DNA of 64,000 bases from Micromonospora parathelypteridis (GTDB taxonomy: Bacteria; Actinomycetota; Actinomycetes; Mycobacteriales; Micromonosporaceae): contig NZ_JACHDP010000001.1 of the NCBI RefSeq assembly GCF_014201145.1, positions 3,472,001 to 3,536,000 on the forward strand, given 5' to 3'. Below, piece by piece: positions 1 to 13,148 of the stretch. The notes under the pieces are model-generated. The model searched no databases and was not told the origin of the DNA. It saw nothing but the letters and a program-made list of their open reading frames with translations. Position 1 is the first letter of the stretch. Each line of letters begins with the position of its first letter. The translations under genes and the position numbers were made by a program.

Positions 1-686
1 AGGTGGGCCTGATCGCTGTAACCGAGGTCGGCGGCGAGGTCCGCCCAGTTCAGCGGACCACCGGCGGCCTGTTCGACGGCCTCCTGGAGCCGGTAGCGGC
101 GGATCACCCACTTCGGCCCGACCCCCACGTACTCCATGAACAGCCGCTGCAACCGGCGGACCGGAAGGTCGTGCCGCGCGGCGAAGTCGTCGACCCGCAG
201 CGCCGTCCGGTCGGTGCGGATCGCCTCGGCCAGCCGGACGGCCTCCTCGATCATCGGGTCCGGCTCCGGCTCCCAACCGGTGAGCAGGGTGTCCAATGCG
301 TGGCAGCGCTCGTCGTCGGTGGTGGCCGCGCACACCGCCAATTCGGGGCCTGCCAGCCGACCGGCGGGCAACGGCACCCGGCGGCCGGTCAGCTCGGTGA
401 CCGGCCGACGCCAGAACGCGTGGAAGCCGCCCGGGCGGAACTGCACCCCGCACACCCGGCCGGTGCCGGTGAGCGTGATCCGGAACAGGTCACGGCCCAC
501 CCCGGCCACCTCGCCGAACTCGGGCCCGTCGCCGTCACGCCGGAACACCACGTTCACCGCCGGGTGCGGCACGATCCGCTGCTCGAACGGTGTGCTCAAC
601 GCCCAGTCGATCAGCCAGTAGTGCTCGACCCAGGGGCGGAGCGACTCCACCGGCAGGTGCCGACGGAAGCGCACCTCGCGCAGCAT
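1..686 (-). CDS. AraC-family regulator, 3' end outside window
   Basis: My translation of the minus strand stays open to base 1. The N-terminal part (LREVRFRRHLPVESLRPWVE, HYWLIDW) resembles the DUF6597 sensory domain found in actinobacterial AraC regulators. The last ~70 visible residues look like the first helix-turn-helix of an AraC domain (DDFAARHDLPVRRLQRLFMEY, followed by ADLAADLGYSDQAHL). The second helix and the stop lie beyond the window. I chose the ATG at 686 because GGAG lies 5 nt upstream; an in-frame ATG at 737 would add 17 residues. It is divergent from the TIGR03086 gene, so it may control it. The effector is unknown. Confidence 0.8.
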   Translation of the reverse strand, partial: MLREVRFRRHLPVESLRPWVEHYWLIDWALSTPFEQRIVPHPAVNVVFRRDGDGPEFGEVAGVGRDLFRITLTGTGRVCGVQFRPGGFHAFWRRPVTELTGRRVPLPAGRLAGPELAVCAATTDDERCHALDTLLTGWEPEPDPMIEEAVRLAEAIRTDRTALRVDDFAARHDLPVRRLQRLFMEYVGVGPKWVIRRYRLQEAVEQAAGGPLNWADLAADLGYSDQAH

Positions 687-768
687 GCGCTCCGGGTCGA
701 GTATTCCCCGGCTGTCGCCACGCGGTCGATGTCGCATTTATTCAAGACCGCCCTCATACGCTGGTCCT

Positions 769-1347
769 ATGACCACTCAGACTAGCGATCTGCTGGCGGC
801 TGCCGCGCCGCGAACCGTCGATGTGGTGCGCGGTATCGCCGACCATCAATTCGACCTGCCCACGCCGTGCCGCGACTACGTGGTTCGTGATCTGCTCAAC
901 CACCTGTTCGAGGTGGTGGTCAACTTCCAGGACCTGGCCTTGAAGCGGCAGGTGGAATGGGCCGAGAAGCCCGACCACCTGGTCGACGGCTGGCGGGACC
1001 AGTTCGAGGTGGAGACCGGCCGTCTGGTCGCCGCCTGGGCCGATCCCTCCACCCTGGAGGGTGTGTCGCCGGGGATGGGTATGCCGCAGGCCGTCGTCGG
1101 AGGCATGGCTCTGCTGGACCTGACCGTGCACGGCTGGGATCTCGCCGTCGCCACCGGTCAGCCGTACCAGCCGGCCCCGGAGGCAGTGGCCGAACTGCAC
1201 GGGCTGGTCGAGCAGTTGGGCCCCACCGCCCGCAAGATGGGCGTCTTCGCCGAGCCGGTATCGACCCAATCCACCCCACCCCCCACTCCCGACCTGGCCC
1301 ACCTCCTGTCCCAAACCGGCCGCACCCCCACCTGGCCCACCCCCTAA
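769..1347 (+). CDS. TIGR03086-type metal-binding protein (DinB/maleylpyruvate isomerase-like)
   Basis: This 192-aa protein starts MTTQTSDLLAAAAPRTVDVV and carries RDYVVRDLLNHLFEVV and LLDLTVHGWDLAVATGQ. These are the metal-site blocks of the TIGR03086 / mycothiol-dependent maleylpyruvate isomerase N-terminal fold, with ligands expected at the two His and the Asp near WD. Such proteins form a four-helix bundle and often act as thiol-dependent enzymes, but no reaction can be assigned here. The start at 769 is the first ATG of the conserved domain; no good ribosome binding site precedes it, so the message may be leaderless. The C-terminal ~25 residues are Pro/Thr-rich and run into a C-rich tract before a hairpin repeat. 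Confidence 0.75.
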   Translation: MTTQTSDLLAAAAPRTVDVVRGIADHQFDLPTPCRDYVVRDLLNHLFEVVVNFQDLALKRQVEWAEKPDHLVDGWRDQFEVETGRLVAAWADPSTLEGVSPGMGMPQAVVGGMALLDLTVHGWDLAVATGQPYQPAPEAVAELHGLVEQLGPTARKMGVFAEPVSTQSTPPPTPDLAHLLSQTGRTPTWPTP

Positions 1348-1413
1348 CCCCGGCCCCGGCCCTCCGCCCCCCGGCCCTCGGCCCCCCGGCCCCGGCCCAA
1401 GGTCTCCCCGGTT

Positions 1414-1468
1414 GATCATGAAGTTATTGCCGGCTGGCTCGGCGTGTCGTGGCAATAACTTCATGATC
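1414..1468. repeat. Palindromic element family A, copy 1
   Basis: Perfect 18-bp arms (GATCATGAAGTTATTGCC and its complement, 1414-1431 and 1451-1468) enclose a 19-nt loop. A second copy with the same arms lies at 16292-16346, and its loop matches this one only after reverse complementing. It sits between convergent genes (stops at 1347 and 1555). C-rich sequence lies on its left, and G-rich short tandem repeats (GCGCTGG) on its right. It probably acts as a two-way transcription terminator or a mobile palindrome; there is no U-tract. Confidence 0.8.
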
Positions 1469-1554
1469 GCCGCGCTGGGCGCTGGGCGCTGGGCGCTGGG
1501 AGCCGCGCTGGGCGCGGGGTGCGGGCGGGTGGCTTTTGGGGCTGTTTGGGGTGG

Positions 1555-1725
1555 TCAGGTTGGGGAGTGGAAGAGGCCGGCGGACCAGGAGATCAGCAGG
1601 CCGACGGCGGCGGAGCAGCAGCAGATGGCCAGGGCAGCGGTCACCACGGCGAGGATCATCCACGCGGACATGCGCCGGGCCGCACCCGGCGGTGCGTCGG
1701 TCCCCGAGCCGGCCTCGTCGTTCAC
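1555..1725 (-). CDS. Small single-pass membrane protein (56 aa)
   Basis: A short GTG-started frame read directly from the minus strand. The first 20 residues are polar (MNDEAGSGTDAPPGAARR). One hydrophobic segment of about 25 residues follows (residues ~21-47, including AICCCSAAVGLLISW), and the end is FHSPT. The frame stops just after the family A hairpin region. It is codon-biased to G/C at third positions and ends tail-to-tail with the TIGR03086 gene. Function is unknown; the shape is that of a small integral membrane protein with a cytosolic N-terminus. The Cys triplet inside the membrane segment is unusual. Confidence 0.6.
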   Translation of the reverse strand: MNDEAGSGTDAPPGAARRMSAWMILAVVTAALAICCCSAAVGLLISWSAGLFHSPT

Positions 1726-1745
1726 GCCGGAAGTCTAGGCGCGCT

Positions 1746-1818
1746 GATCGCGCTGATTCCCGGATGTAGTGGCCTCGACGGGCGGTCGAGGCCACTACAT
1801 CCAGGATCGAGCGCGATC
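1746..1818. repeat. Palindromic element family B, copy 1
   Basis: Near-perfect 33-bp arms (1746-1778 and 1786-1818) flank a 7-nt loop, with a few mismatches near the outer third. The last 31 bases (1788-1818) recur identically at 48263-48293. It lies downstream of the oligopeptidase gene (minus-strand stop at 1835) and before the 56-aa gene, so it could terminate the oligopeptidase transcript. There is no U-tract. Confidence 0.75.
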
Positions 1819-1834
1819 ATGTCGACCCGACGGG

Positions 1835-3931
1835 TCAGGCGCGGCCGAACCGGTCCAGGATCCAGGCGTTGATGAACGCCTCCTCACGCCAGGCGTCGTA
1901 GCGACCGCTCGGGCCACCGTGCCCGGCACCCATCTCGGTCTTGAGCAGGTAGTCGCCCTCCGGGGCGGTCGCCCGCAGTCGCGCGACCCACTTCGCCGGC
2001 TCCGAATAGAGCACCCGCGTGTCGTTGAGGCTGGTCACCGCGAGGATCGCCGGGTAGTCCACCGCGGCCACGTTCTCGTACGGCGTGTAGGACTTCATGT
2101 ACGCGTACACCTCGGGGTCCTCCAGTGGATTGCCCCACTCCTCCCACTCGGTGACGGTCAGCGGCAGCGACGGGTCGAGGATCGAGGTGAGCGCGTCCAC
2201 GAACGGCACCTGCGCGACGATGCCGGTGAACGCGTCCGGTGCCAGGTTCGCCACCGCGCCCATCAGCAGGCCGCCGGCCGAGGCCCCTCGGGCGACGAGC
2301 CGGTCGCTGGCCGTCCAGCCGGCCTTGACCAGATGCCGGGCGCAGGCGACGAAGTCGGTGAAGGTGTTCTTCTTGGCCAGCAGCTTGCCCTGGTCGTACC
2401 AGCGCCGACCCAGCTCACCGCCGCCCCGGGTGTGCGCCACGGCGAAGACCACGCCCCGGTCCAGCAGCGACAGTCGGGCCACCGAGAACCACGGGTCCAT
2501 GCTGGCCTCGTACGAGCCGTAGCCGTAGAGCTCGCACGGCGCCGAGCCGTCCCGGGGCGTGCCGACCCGGCAGACCAGCGAGATCGGCACCCGGGTGCCG
2601 TCGTCGGCGAGCGCCCAGTCGCGGTGCTGCTCGTACTCGCTCGGGTCGTACGGTCGCCCGTCCGGCCCGGGCAGCACGGGCTTCTGCTTGCGCAGCACCA
2701 TCTGCCGGGTGACCAGGTCGTAGTCGTAGACGGAGTCCGGGGTGATCAGCGAGGAGTAGCGCAGGCGGACCTGCCCGGTGCGGTATTCGGGATTGGCGTC
2801 CAGTCCGACGCTGTACAGCGGCTCGGGGAAGTCGATGTCGTGGGCGTCGTCGCTGCCCACCGGCATCACCCGCAGCCCGGTCAGCCCCTCGGTGCGCAGC
2901 GACACCACCAGATGGTTCGCGAAGGCGTCGACGGCCTCCAGCCGGGTGCCGGGGGTGTGCTCGATCAGCGGCACCCAGTCGCCCGGCGCGTCCGCCGAGG
3001 TGAACGCCAGCGCGAAGTCCTCGGCGCCGTCGTTGTGCAGGATCAGGAAACGGTGGCCGTGGTGCTCCACGGCGTACTCGATGCCCTGCCGGCGCGGCGC
3101 GATCACAGCGGGCGCACCGGTCGGGTTGCCGGCGGGGATCACCAGCACCTCGCTGGTCACCTTGCTGTGGACGTCGATCAGGATGAACTTCTCCGACCGG
3201 GTCAGCTCCACGCCCACCCAGAACCGCTCGTCGTCCTCCTGGTGGACCACCACGTCCTCGGTGGCGGCCGAACCGACGGCGTGTCGCCAGACCCGGTTCG
3301 GTCGCCAGGCGTCGTCCACCGTCACGTAGAAGAGCACCGAGGCGTCGGTCGACCAGGCGGTGCCGTAGAACGTGTCCGGGACCTCGTCCGGCAGCAACTC
3401 GCCGGTGGTCAGGTCCTTCACCCGCAGGGTGAACCGCTCGTCGCCGGAGAAGTCGGTGGAGTAGGCCAGCCAGCGACCGTCGGGGCTGACGTCGAACGCG
3501 CCCAGCGAGAAGAAGTCGTGCCCCTCGGCCAGCAGGTTGCCGTCGAGCAGTACCTCCTCGCCGTCGAGCGGGGCGCCGTCCGCGCTGACCGGCGGGTCGG
3601 TCTCACCGTCGCGGACCGCGCGCCGGCACTGCACCCCGTACTGCTGGCCCTCGACCGTCCGGGTGTAGTACCAGTGCCCGCCCTTGCGGGTCGGCACGGA
3701 CAGGTCGGTCTCCCTGGTCCGTCGACGGGTCTCCTCGAACAGCTCCTCACGCAGCGCGGCGAGGTGCGCCGTACGCGCGTCGGTGTACTCGTTCTCGGCG
3801 GTCAGGTAGGCGATCGTCTCCGGGTCGTCCTTGGCGGCGAGCCAGGCGTACTCGTCGACGACGGTGTCGCCATGGTGGGTGCGCTCGTTGGGCACCCGCT
3901 TCGCCGCGGGCGGGGCAGTCTCGGTGGTCAC
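1835..3931 (-). CDS. Prolyl oligopeptidase family (S9A) peptidase, oligopeptidase B-like
   Basis: A 698-aa cytosolic serine peptidase. The N-terminus (RVPNERTHHGDTVVDEYAWL) and the beta-propeller half are typical of oligopeptidase B, which cleaves short peptides after basic residues. In the catalytic alpha/beta-hydrolase half the nucleophile Ser is in GASAGG, the Asp is in SLNDTRV, and the His is in GAGHGG. The block TVTEWEEWGNP next to the active site is an oligopeptidase B signature. I place the start at the GTG of 3931 (MTTETAPPAAKRVP); an in-frame GTG at 3940 is possible. No signal peptide is seen. It is divergent from the FAD oxidase, sharing an 87-bp upstream gap that holds an SOS-box-like site. 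Confidence 0.88.
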   Translation of the reverse strand: MTTETAPPAAKRVPNERTHHGDTVVDEYAWLAAKDDPETIAYLTAENEYTDARTAHLAALREELFEETRRRTRETDLSVPTRKGGHWYYTRTVEGQQYGVQCRRAVRDGETDPPVSADGAPLDGEEVLLDGNLLAEGHDFFSLGAFDVSPDGRWLAYSTDFSGDERFTLRVKDLTTGELLPDEVPDTFYGTAWSTDASVLFYVTVDDAWRPNRVWRHAVGSAATEDVVVHQEDDERFWVGVELTRSEKFILIDVHSKVTSEVLVIPAGNPTGAPAVIAPRRQGIEYAVEHHGHRFLILHNDGAEDFALAFTSADAPGDWVPLIEHTPGTRLEAVDAFANHLVVSLRTEGLTGLRVMPVGSDDAHDIDFPEPLYSVGLDANPEYRTGQVRLRYSSLITPDSVYDYDLVTRQMVLRKQKPVLPGPDGRPYDPSEYEQHRDWALADDGTRVPISLVCRVGTPRDGSAPCELYGYGSYEASMDPWFSVARLSLLDRGVVFAVAHTRGGGELGRRWYDQGKLLAKKNTFTDFVACARHLVKAGWTASDRLVARGASAGGLLMGAVANLAPDAFTGIVAQVPFVDALTSILDPSLPLTVTEWEEWGNPLEDPEVYAYMKSYTPYENVAAVDYPAILAVTSLNDTRVLYSEPAKWVARLRATAPEGDYLLKTEMGAGHGGPSGRYDAWREEAFINAWILDRFGRA

Positions 3932-4003
3932 GGCGGCCACGTTACCGGCCGCCAGCTGCTGTGCGCCGGACCAGCGGCATCCCGATAGTCGCCGCCACGT
4001 CTT

Positions 4004-4019
4004 TAGAACACATGTACGA
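4004..4019 (+). promoter_or_regulatory. SOS (LexA) box-like site
   Basis: TAGAACACATGTACGA matches the actinobacterial LexA consensus TCGAAC-N4-GTTCGA at 10 of 12 defined positions. It differs by one base from the site at 57944-57959 in front of the HNH nuclease gene. Its last base is the A of the ATG at 4019, so bound LexA would cover the start region of the FAD oxidase gene. The match is visible; binding is inferred. Confidence 0.5.
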
Positions 4020-5386
4020 TGAGCGCCATGGCGGCAGCAGCGAGTTCCCTCGGCCGATCCGGAGCCCTCGAGATCACCCGGCGGTTGGCGGCGATCTGCG
4101 GTCCACCGTTCTCCCGGCTGGCCGGTCCGGCCGACGAGGTGGCGGGGCGGCCGGCGCGCTGGGTGGCGGTGCCGGGCGGTCCGCACGCCGCGGCGGAGGT
4201 GCTGCGGCTGGCCGCCGCGCACGATCTGGCGGTGGTGCCCCGGGGCGCCGGCACGAAGATCGACTGGGGTGCCACTCCCGTCCAGGTCGACATCCTGCTC
4301 GACACCGGCCGGCTGGCCGGGATCGGTCACGAGCCGGTCGGCGCGCCGGTGGCTGAGGTGGGTGCCGGCACCCCACTGCGCGCCGTGCAGGCCACGTTGG
4401 AGCGCACCGGGCAGCGGCTGGCGCTGGACGCCCCGTCACCCGGTGCGACCCTGGGCGGGGTGCTCGCCGCCGGCGAGGCCGGCCCGCTGTGCCACCGCCA
4501 CGGCAGCCCTTGCGACCAACTGCTCGGTGTCCGCTACCTCGCCGCCGACGGTGAGCTGGTCAGCGCCGGGGGTGGCGCACCCGGTCTCGACCTGGCCCGG
4601 CTGCTCTGTGGCTCGCAGGGTGCGCTCGGTGTGCTGGTCTCGGCGAGTCTGCGGGCGCAGCCGATGCCGGCGAGTCGGCTCTGGGTGTCCCGTCCGGTGT
4701 GGACGCCGCTGGAGGTGCACGACCTGGTCCGGACGATCCTCGCCGCCCGCCTGGAGCCGGCGGCCATCGAGCTGGACCTGCCCGGGGGAACCCCCCGGCC
4801 CCGTACGCCGTACCCGCCCGGCCACCCCGCCGCCACCGCCCGGGAACGCCATCCGTCGATGTCCGGGCGGGCCGGCATCCCGTCTCGGGCGGGCAGCCTG
4901 GTGGTGCTCCTGGAGGGTGGCCGCGCCGACGTCACTGAACGCGCCGAGCGCCTGGTTGGTCTGCTGCACGGGGAGGCGACGGTCGCCCACTCCGCGCCGA
5001 CGTGGTGGCGCCGCTACCCGTTCGCGCCCGGCGACACGGCGCTGCGCCTGGAGGTGCCGATCGGCGACCTGCACGCCGCCGTCTACGCGCTACGTGACGC
5101 CGCGGGCGCCCCGGTGCCGGTGCGCGGGTCCGCCGGGCTGGGCGTGGTGCACGCGGCACTGTCCGGAGCGCTGGCTCCCGCCCGGGTGGCGTCCATCCTG
5201 GCCGCCGTCCGAGGGGTGTTGCTGGCCCGGCAGGGCCGCTGCGTGGTGGTCTCCGCTCCCGCGGCGGTCCGCCAGGCCGTCGACCTCTGGGGTGAGCTGG
5301 CCGGCCTGGCTCAGCTGCGGGCGGCCAAGGAACACCTCGATCCGGAGCACCGGCTCGCCCCTGGCCGCCTCCCCGGCGGCCTCTGA
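4019..5386 (+). CDS. FAD-binding oxidoreductase, GlcE-like (PCMH/FAD-linked oxidase)
   Basis: A 455-aa protein with a PCMH-type FAD-binding domain in the first ~190 residues. AHDLAVVPRGAGTKIDWG is the pyrophosphate-binding loop, APSPGATLGGVLA is the second FAD segment, and GSQGALGVLVSASLRAQP closes the domain. Order and size resemble glycolate oxidase subunit GlcE, which works with GlcD and the iron-sulfur GlcF. Neither partner is nearby, so the substrate is unknown. A second in-frame ATG at 4028 is possible. The LexA-like site overlapping the start is odd for a metabolic enzyme. It is divergent from the oligopeptidase and converges on a small membrane protein gene. Confidence 0.8.
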   Translation: MSAMAAAASSLGRSGALEITRRLAAICGPPFSRLAGPADEVAGRPARWVAVPGGPHAAAEVLRLAAAHDLAVVPRGAGTKIDWGATPVQVDILLDTGRLAGIGHEPVGAPVAEVGAGTPLRAVQATLERTGQRLALDAPSPGATLGGVLAAGEAGPLCHRHGSPCDQLLGVRYLAADGELVSAGGGAPGLDLARLLCGSQGALGVLVSASLRAQPMPASRLWVSRPVWTPLEVHDLVRTILAARLEPAAIELDLPGGTPRPRTPYPPGHPAATARERHPSMSGRAGIPSRAGSLVVLLEGGRADVTERAERLVGLLHGEATVAHSAPTWWRRYPFAPGDTALRLEVPIGDLHAAVYALRDAAGAPVPVRGSAGLGVVHAALSGALAPARVASILAAVRGVLLARQGRCVVVSAPAAVRQAVDLWGELAGLAQLRAAKEHLDPEHRLAPGRLPGGL

Positions 5387-5414
5387 CACCGCCACCGACG
5401 GTTGCCCGGGTTGA

Positions 5415-5819
5415 TCAGTCCAACCACCACTGGTGCATGTCCAGCAGCGGCGGCGTAAACCGGAGCACCAACATCAGCAGGGTGCCGGCCGCGCCGGTCA
5501 GCAGCAGCACCCGGATTGTCCGGGAGAGGGCTTCGCGCTCCCGCGCGACCAGTGCCACCGCGACGACCGCCAGCGGCGGCCCGAGGAACGCCCCCGTCAC
5601 GTAGAGCACCCCCAGCACGCCGTAGACCCAGTAGGACAGCATGTCCTTCGGGTCGTACGCGCCGGTCAGCATCTCGGTCGGGCCGACATCGGCGGCCGCC
5701 ATCCGACCCAGATAGAGCAGCACCACGACGAGGAACGCTCCGGTGGTCGCCAGCTGTGCGGTGGCCAGGACACGGATCGCTGGCCGGGCGGAGGGCGTGG
5801 CCTGCGCGACACTCGACAT
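5415..5819 (-). CDS. Small integral membrane protein, unknown function
   Basis: A 134-aa protein with three or four hydrophobic stretches: TTGAFLVVVLLYLG near residue 28, YWVYGVLGVLYVTGAFLGPP near 65, PPLAVVAVALVA, and VLLLTGAAGTLLMLVLRF near 107. It ends in HQWWLD. The start MSSVAQATPSARPA is the first ATG after the upstream SpoIIE gene stop, and the 50-bp gap suggests it may be cotranscribed with that phosphatase. I recognise no domain. Function is unknown. Confidence 0.65.
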   Translation of the reverse strand: MSSVAQATPSARPAIRVLATAQLATTGAFLVVVLLYLGRMAAADVGPTEMLTGAYDPKDMLSYWVYGVLGVLYVTGAFLGPPLAVVAVALVAREREALSRTIRVLLLTGAAGTLLMLVLRFTPPLLDMHQWWLD

Positions 5820-5869
5820 GACCGTCAATCTACCGAGTGGAACCCGACCCCCCGGGGGGCGCGTGACGG

Positions 5870-7969
5870 TCAGATCGCGTCGTTGCGGAGCACCAGGATG
5901 GCGATGTCGTCCCGGGGCGGCTCGACCGAGAAGTTGATCGCGGCGGAGCGCAGCCTGGCGGCCACCACGTCGGCCGAATACCCGGCCAGGGGCGCGGCCG
6001 CGTCCCGCAGTCGGTCCGTGCCGAACAGCTCCCGGCCGCGCCGCCGCTCGGTGACGCCATCGGTGTAGAAGATCAGCGAATCGCCCGGAGAGAGCACGAT
6101 CTTCGCCGTCGGCGAGGTGATCGTGTCGAGCAGACCGAGCGCGGTGCCGCTGGTGCCGACGAACCCGGCACCGCCCGCTCCGGCCAGCAGCACCGGCTGG
6201 TCGTGCCCGGCCAGATGCAACGACACGTCCAACTGGTCGCCCTGGCCCGGCCCGACCGCCGCCAGCGCCAACGTGCAGTATCGCCCGCCACCCCGCTCGA
6301 CCAGCGTCTCGTTGAGCCGCGCCAAGACCTCCGGCAGCGGTTTGCCGTCGCCGACCAGCACCCGGATCACGTCGCGGACCAGCCCGGTCACCGCGGCGGC
6401 CTGGACACCCTTGCCCGAGACGTCGCCGATCACCACGAGCCAACGCCCGTCGGGCAGCGGCACCACGTCGTAGAAGTCGCCCCCCACCTCCGCGTCGTCA
6501 CCGGTCGGGACGTACTCGGCGGCGAAGCCGATCCCGTCCACGAGCGGCAGCACCGGCGGCAGCAGGGACTGCTGAAGCGTCTGCGCCACACGGCGGCGCT
6601 CGGCGTGGATCCGGGCGTTCTCGATGGCCAGAGCGGCCCGCCGGGCCACGTCCTCCAGGACGGCCACCTCGTCCGGGTCGTGCCGGTGCCGCTGGTGCCG
6701 CCCCACCGCCAGGGTGCCGAGCCGCTCCCCCCGTGCGATCAGGGGGACCGCGAAACCCTCCATCGGCCCGCCCAGGGGGATCTGCGCGGCGCTGCGCGAC
6801 GCCTCCCGCAGGCGGGCCTGGATCGAATCCTGCCCGGTCTCCGCCAGCACCTTGTGCAGTTGCGGAAGCATCGACTCGTCGGCGTGGCTGGCAGCCGCCA
6901 GTCGGAGTCGACCCCACTCGTCGGCCGTGTGCACCGCGCACCACTGGCCGAGCCGCGGCACCACCAGCTGCGGGACCAGGGCCATTGTCAGGTCGACGTC
7001 CAACGACTGGGCCAGCAGTTCGCTCGCCTCGGCCAGGAACGTCAGCCACACCTGCCGCCGGACGTCGGCCCTGCGCAGCCGGTCGTTCTCCAGGTGCAGC
7101 GACAGCCGCTCGGCGGTGAGCACCGCCAACGGCCGGGCGTACGCCGACGGCGCGGCGTCCAACTCCAACTCCCCGCCGTACGGGCGGTGCACCGTCAACG
7201 GCACCCGGAGCAGCTCACTGCCCGGGCGGGGTGGCCGACCGAAGCGGGCCAACACCTGCCGGCCCTGCCCGTCGCCCCGGTCCAGGCGGATAGTGCCGCC
7301 GGCCGCCCCCACCATCTCGGCGACCCGGCTGAGCAGGCTGGTGGCGAAGTCGGGCAGCGGATCGTCCGCGTACAGGTCGGGGGCGGTTTGCATGAGTTCG
7401 CTCATCGCGCTGGCGCTCGGCGAGGACCGGTCGGTGCTCACCCGCGGGTCGCCGTCGGCGCCTTCGTCCGGCGCGTCGGCGCCGGGGCGGTCCAGCCGGA
7501 ACCAGACGCCCTTGCCGGTGGGCAGGTACGTGGTGCCCCAGCGGCTGGCGAAATGGTCGACGAGCAGCAGGCCTCGGCCCCGCTCCGAGACCTCGTCGAT
7601 CTCGGTGGAGTCGTTGCGGGTGCCGACGGTCAGCTCGTCACCCGAGCCGGGCGCGAAGTCGGAGACGGTGACGGTCAGCCCGACCGCGTCGGCGACGACC
7701 TCGATGTCCAGTTCGGTGCGGGCGTGCTCGACGGCGTTGGTGGTCAACTCGGTGGTGAGCAGGAGGGCCTCGTTGGCCAGCTCATCCAGGTGTGACTCGG
7801 TCAACACCGAGCGGACCACGGCGCGGGCGGCGGCCGGCGTACGGCGGTCGGCGGGCAGGCGGACACGCCGGATCGCCCCGTCCGGGGCTCCGGCCGTCGC
7901 GGGCCCCGCCTCGGCTGACACCCTCGTATCCTCTACCGTCCCCCCACCAGGTGCCAAGCCGATCATCAT
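5870..7969 (-). CDS. RsbW-GAF-SpoIIE fusion: anti-sigma kinase-like plus PP2C phosphatase
   Basis: A 699-aa cytosolic protein. Residues ~40-170 form an RsbW-type GHKL kinase domain ([12 protein letters not shown] as N-box; [18 protein letters not shown]). A central part near residues 220-430 looks like a GAF-type sensor. The C-terminal ~220 residues are a SpoIIE PP2C phosphatase, with metal-binding Asp in [16 protein letters not shown], and [10 protein letters not shown]. Proteins of this kind dephosphorylate STAS anti-anti-sigma factors. The ATG at 7969 has a strong GGAGGAGG 7 nt upstream. It is divergent from the HAMP kinase gene, which suggests one signalling module; the only STAS gene seen is at 16397. 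The stress input is unknown. Confidence 0.85.
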   Translation of the reverse strand: MMIGLAPGGGTVEDTRVSAEAGPATAGAPDGAIRRVRLPADRRTPAAARAVVRSVLTESHLDELANEALLLTTELTTNAVEHARTELDIEVVADAVGLTVTVSDFAPGSGDELTVGTRNDSTEIDEVSERGRGLLLVDHFASRWGTTYLPTGKGVWFRLDRPGADAPDEGADGDPRVSTDRSSPSASAMSELMQTAPDLYADDPLPDFATSLLSRVAEMVGAAGGTIRLDRGDGQGRQVLARFGRPPRPGSELLRVPLTVHRPYGGELELDAAPSAYARPLAVLTAERLSLHLENDRLRRADVRRQVWLTFLAEASELLAQSLDVDLTMALVPQLVVPRLGQWCAVHTADEWGRLRLAAASHADESMLPQLHKVLAETGQDSIQARLREASRSAAQIPLGGPMEGFAVPLIARGERLGTLAVGRHQRHRHDPDEVAVLEDVARRAALAIENARIHAERRRVAQTLQQSLLPPVLPLVDGIGFAAEYVPTGDDAEVGGDFYDVVPLPDGRWLVVIGDVSGKGVQAAAVTGLVRDVIRVLVGDGKPLPEVLARLNETLVERGGGRYCTLALAAVGPGQGDQLDVSLHLAGHDQPVLLAGAGGAGFVGTSGTALGLLDTITSPTAKIVLSPGDSLIFYTDGVTERRRGRELFGTDRLRDAAAPLAGYSADVVAARLRSAAINFSVEPPRDDIAILVLRNDAI

Positions 7970-8226
7970 TCGCGCGCCTCCTCCGCCCAGGACGAGAGGA
8001 AGGGAACCCGGTGGGGCGGCCGCCCTCGATGCGTCCGTCGCGTGGGTTGGGCACCCCTGCGAGGTGTGCGACGCGGCGTGTCAGCCCGGCGTCGATCGGG
8101 CGGATCCGATGTCGAATCGGGGCCACCTGGCGGGTCGCGAGCCCTGGCACTACGGCGCGCGCGGGCACAATATGGGGTGCCGGTGTGTCCGCACGGACCG
8201 GCAGCCCCCAAGTTGAGCGAGGAATG
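7970..8226. other. Divergent intergenic region between SpoIIE and HAMP kinase genes
   Basis: This 257-bp stretch holds the ribosome binding site of the minus gene (GGAGGAGG, 7977-7984 on the complement) and a GAGCGAGGA near 8215-8223 for the plus gene. I see no convincing inverted repeat operator and no small gene. Reading frames running through it from either side are extensions of the flanking genes. Confidence 0.5.
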
Positions 8227-12590
<4,364 letters not shown>

Positions 12591-12594
<4 letters not shown>

Positions 12595-13145
12595 CCCAGA
12601 TCGCCAAGGCGCTGCTCGTGGACGACCGGCGGCAGAATCTGACGGCTCTGGAGGCGATCCTCCAGGGCCTGCCGGTCCAGTCCGTCGCGGTGGAGAGCGG
12701 CGAGGCAGCGCTCAAGCAACTCCTGGTGGACGACTTCGCGGTGATCCTGCTGGACGCGCAGATGCCGGACATGGACGGCTTCGAGACGGCGAGCCACATC
12801 AAGCGCCGGGAGCGGACCCGGCATGTGCCGATCATCTTCCTCACCGCCGCTGACCGGGACGCCCAGCTCGCCCTCCGGGGTTACCAGGTGGGCGCGGTGG
12901 ATTACCTGACCAAGCCGTTCGACCCGTGGGTGCTGCGGGCCAAGGTGTCGGTCTTCGTCGAGCTGTGGGTGAAGACCCGGCAGTTGGCCACCCAGTCGGA
13001 CCTGGTCCGGGAGCGCGACAACCAGTGGCGGAGGCTCACCGACGCGGTCGACGAGGCGACCACCCTGCTCCGTTCCGACGACTCCGAGGCCCGCGACCGG
13101 GCGGTGCGGATGCTCGAGCAGGCTCGCTGGGGCAACACCGCCTGA
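12591..13145 (+). CDS. Response regulator, single receiver with coiled C-terminus
   Basis: A 184-aa protein. Residues ~5-125 are a receiver domain: acidic pair DD at 11-12, phospho-acceptor Asp55 in LLDAQMPDMDG, Thr in FLTAAD and Lys in YLTKPFD. The remaining ~55 residues form a charged, probably helical tail (RERDNQWRRLTDAVDEAT) without a DNA-binding or enzymatic domain. The GTG start overlaps the stop of the HAMP kinase gene by 4 nt, so the two are almost certainly translated together. It may carry phosphate from the kinase, or act by contact with another protein such as the divergent SpoIIE phosphatase. That partner is inference. Confidence 0.88.
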
Positions 13146-13148
13146 CGC

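Noticed and set aside
1348..1413. Small gene in the C-rich stretch
   Set aside because: Low-complexity Pro/Gly/Arg codons only; no start with ribosome site and no recognisable protein.
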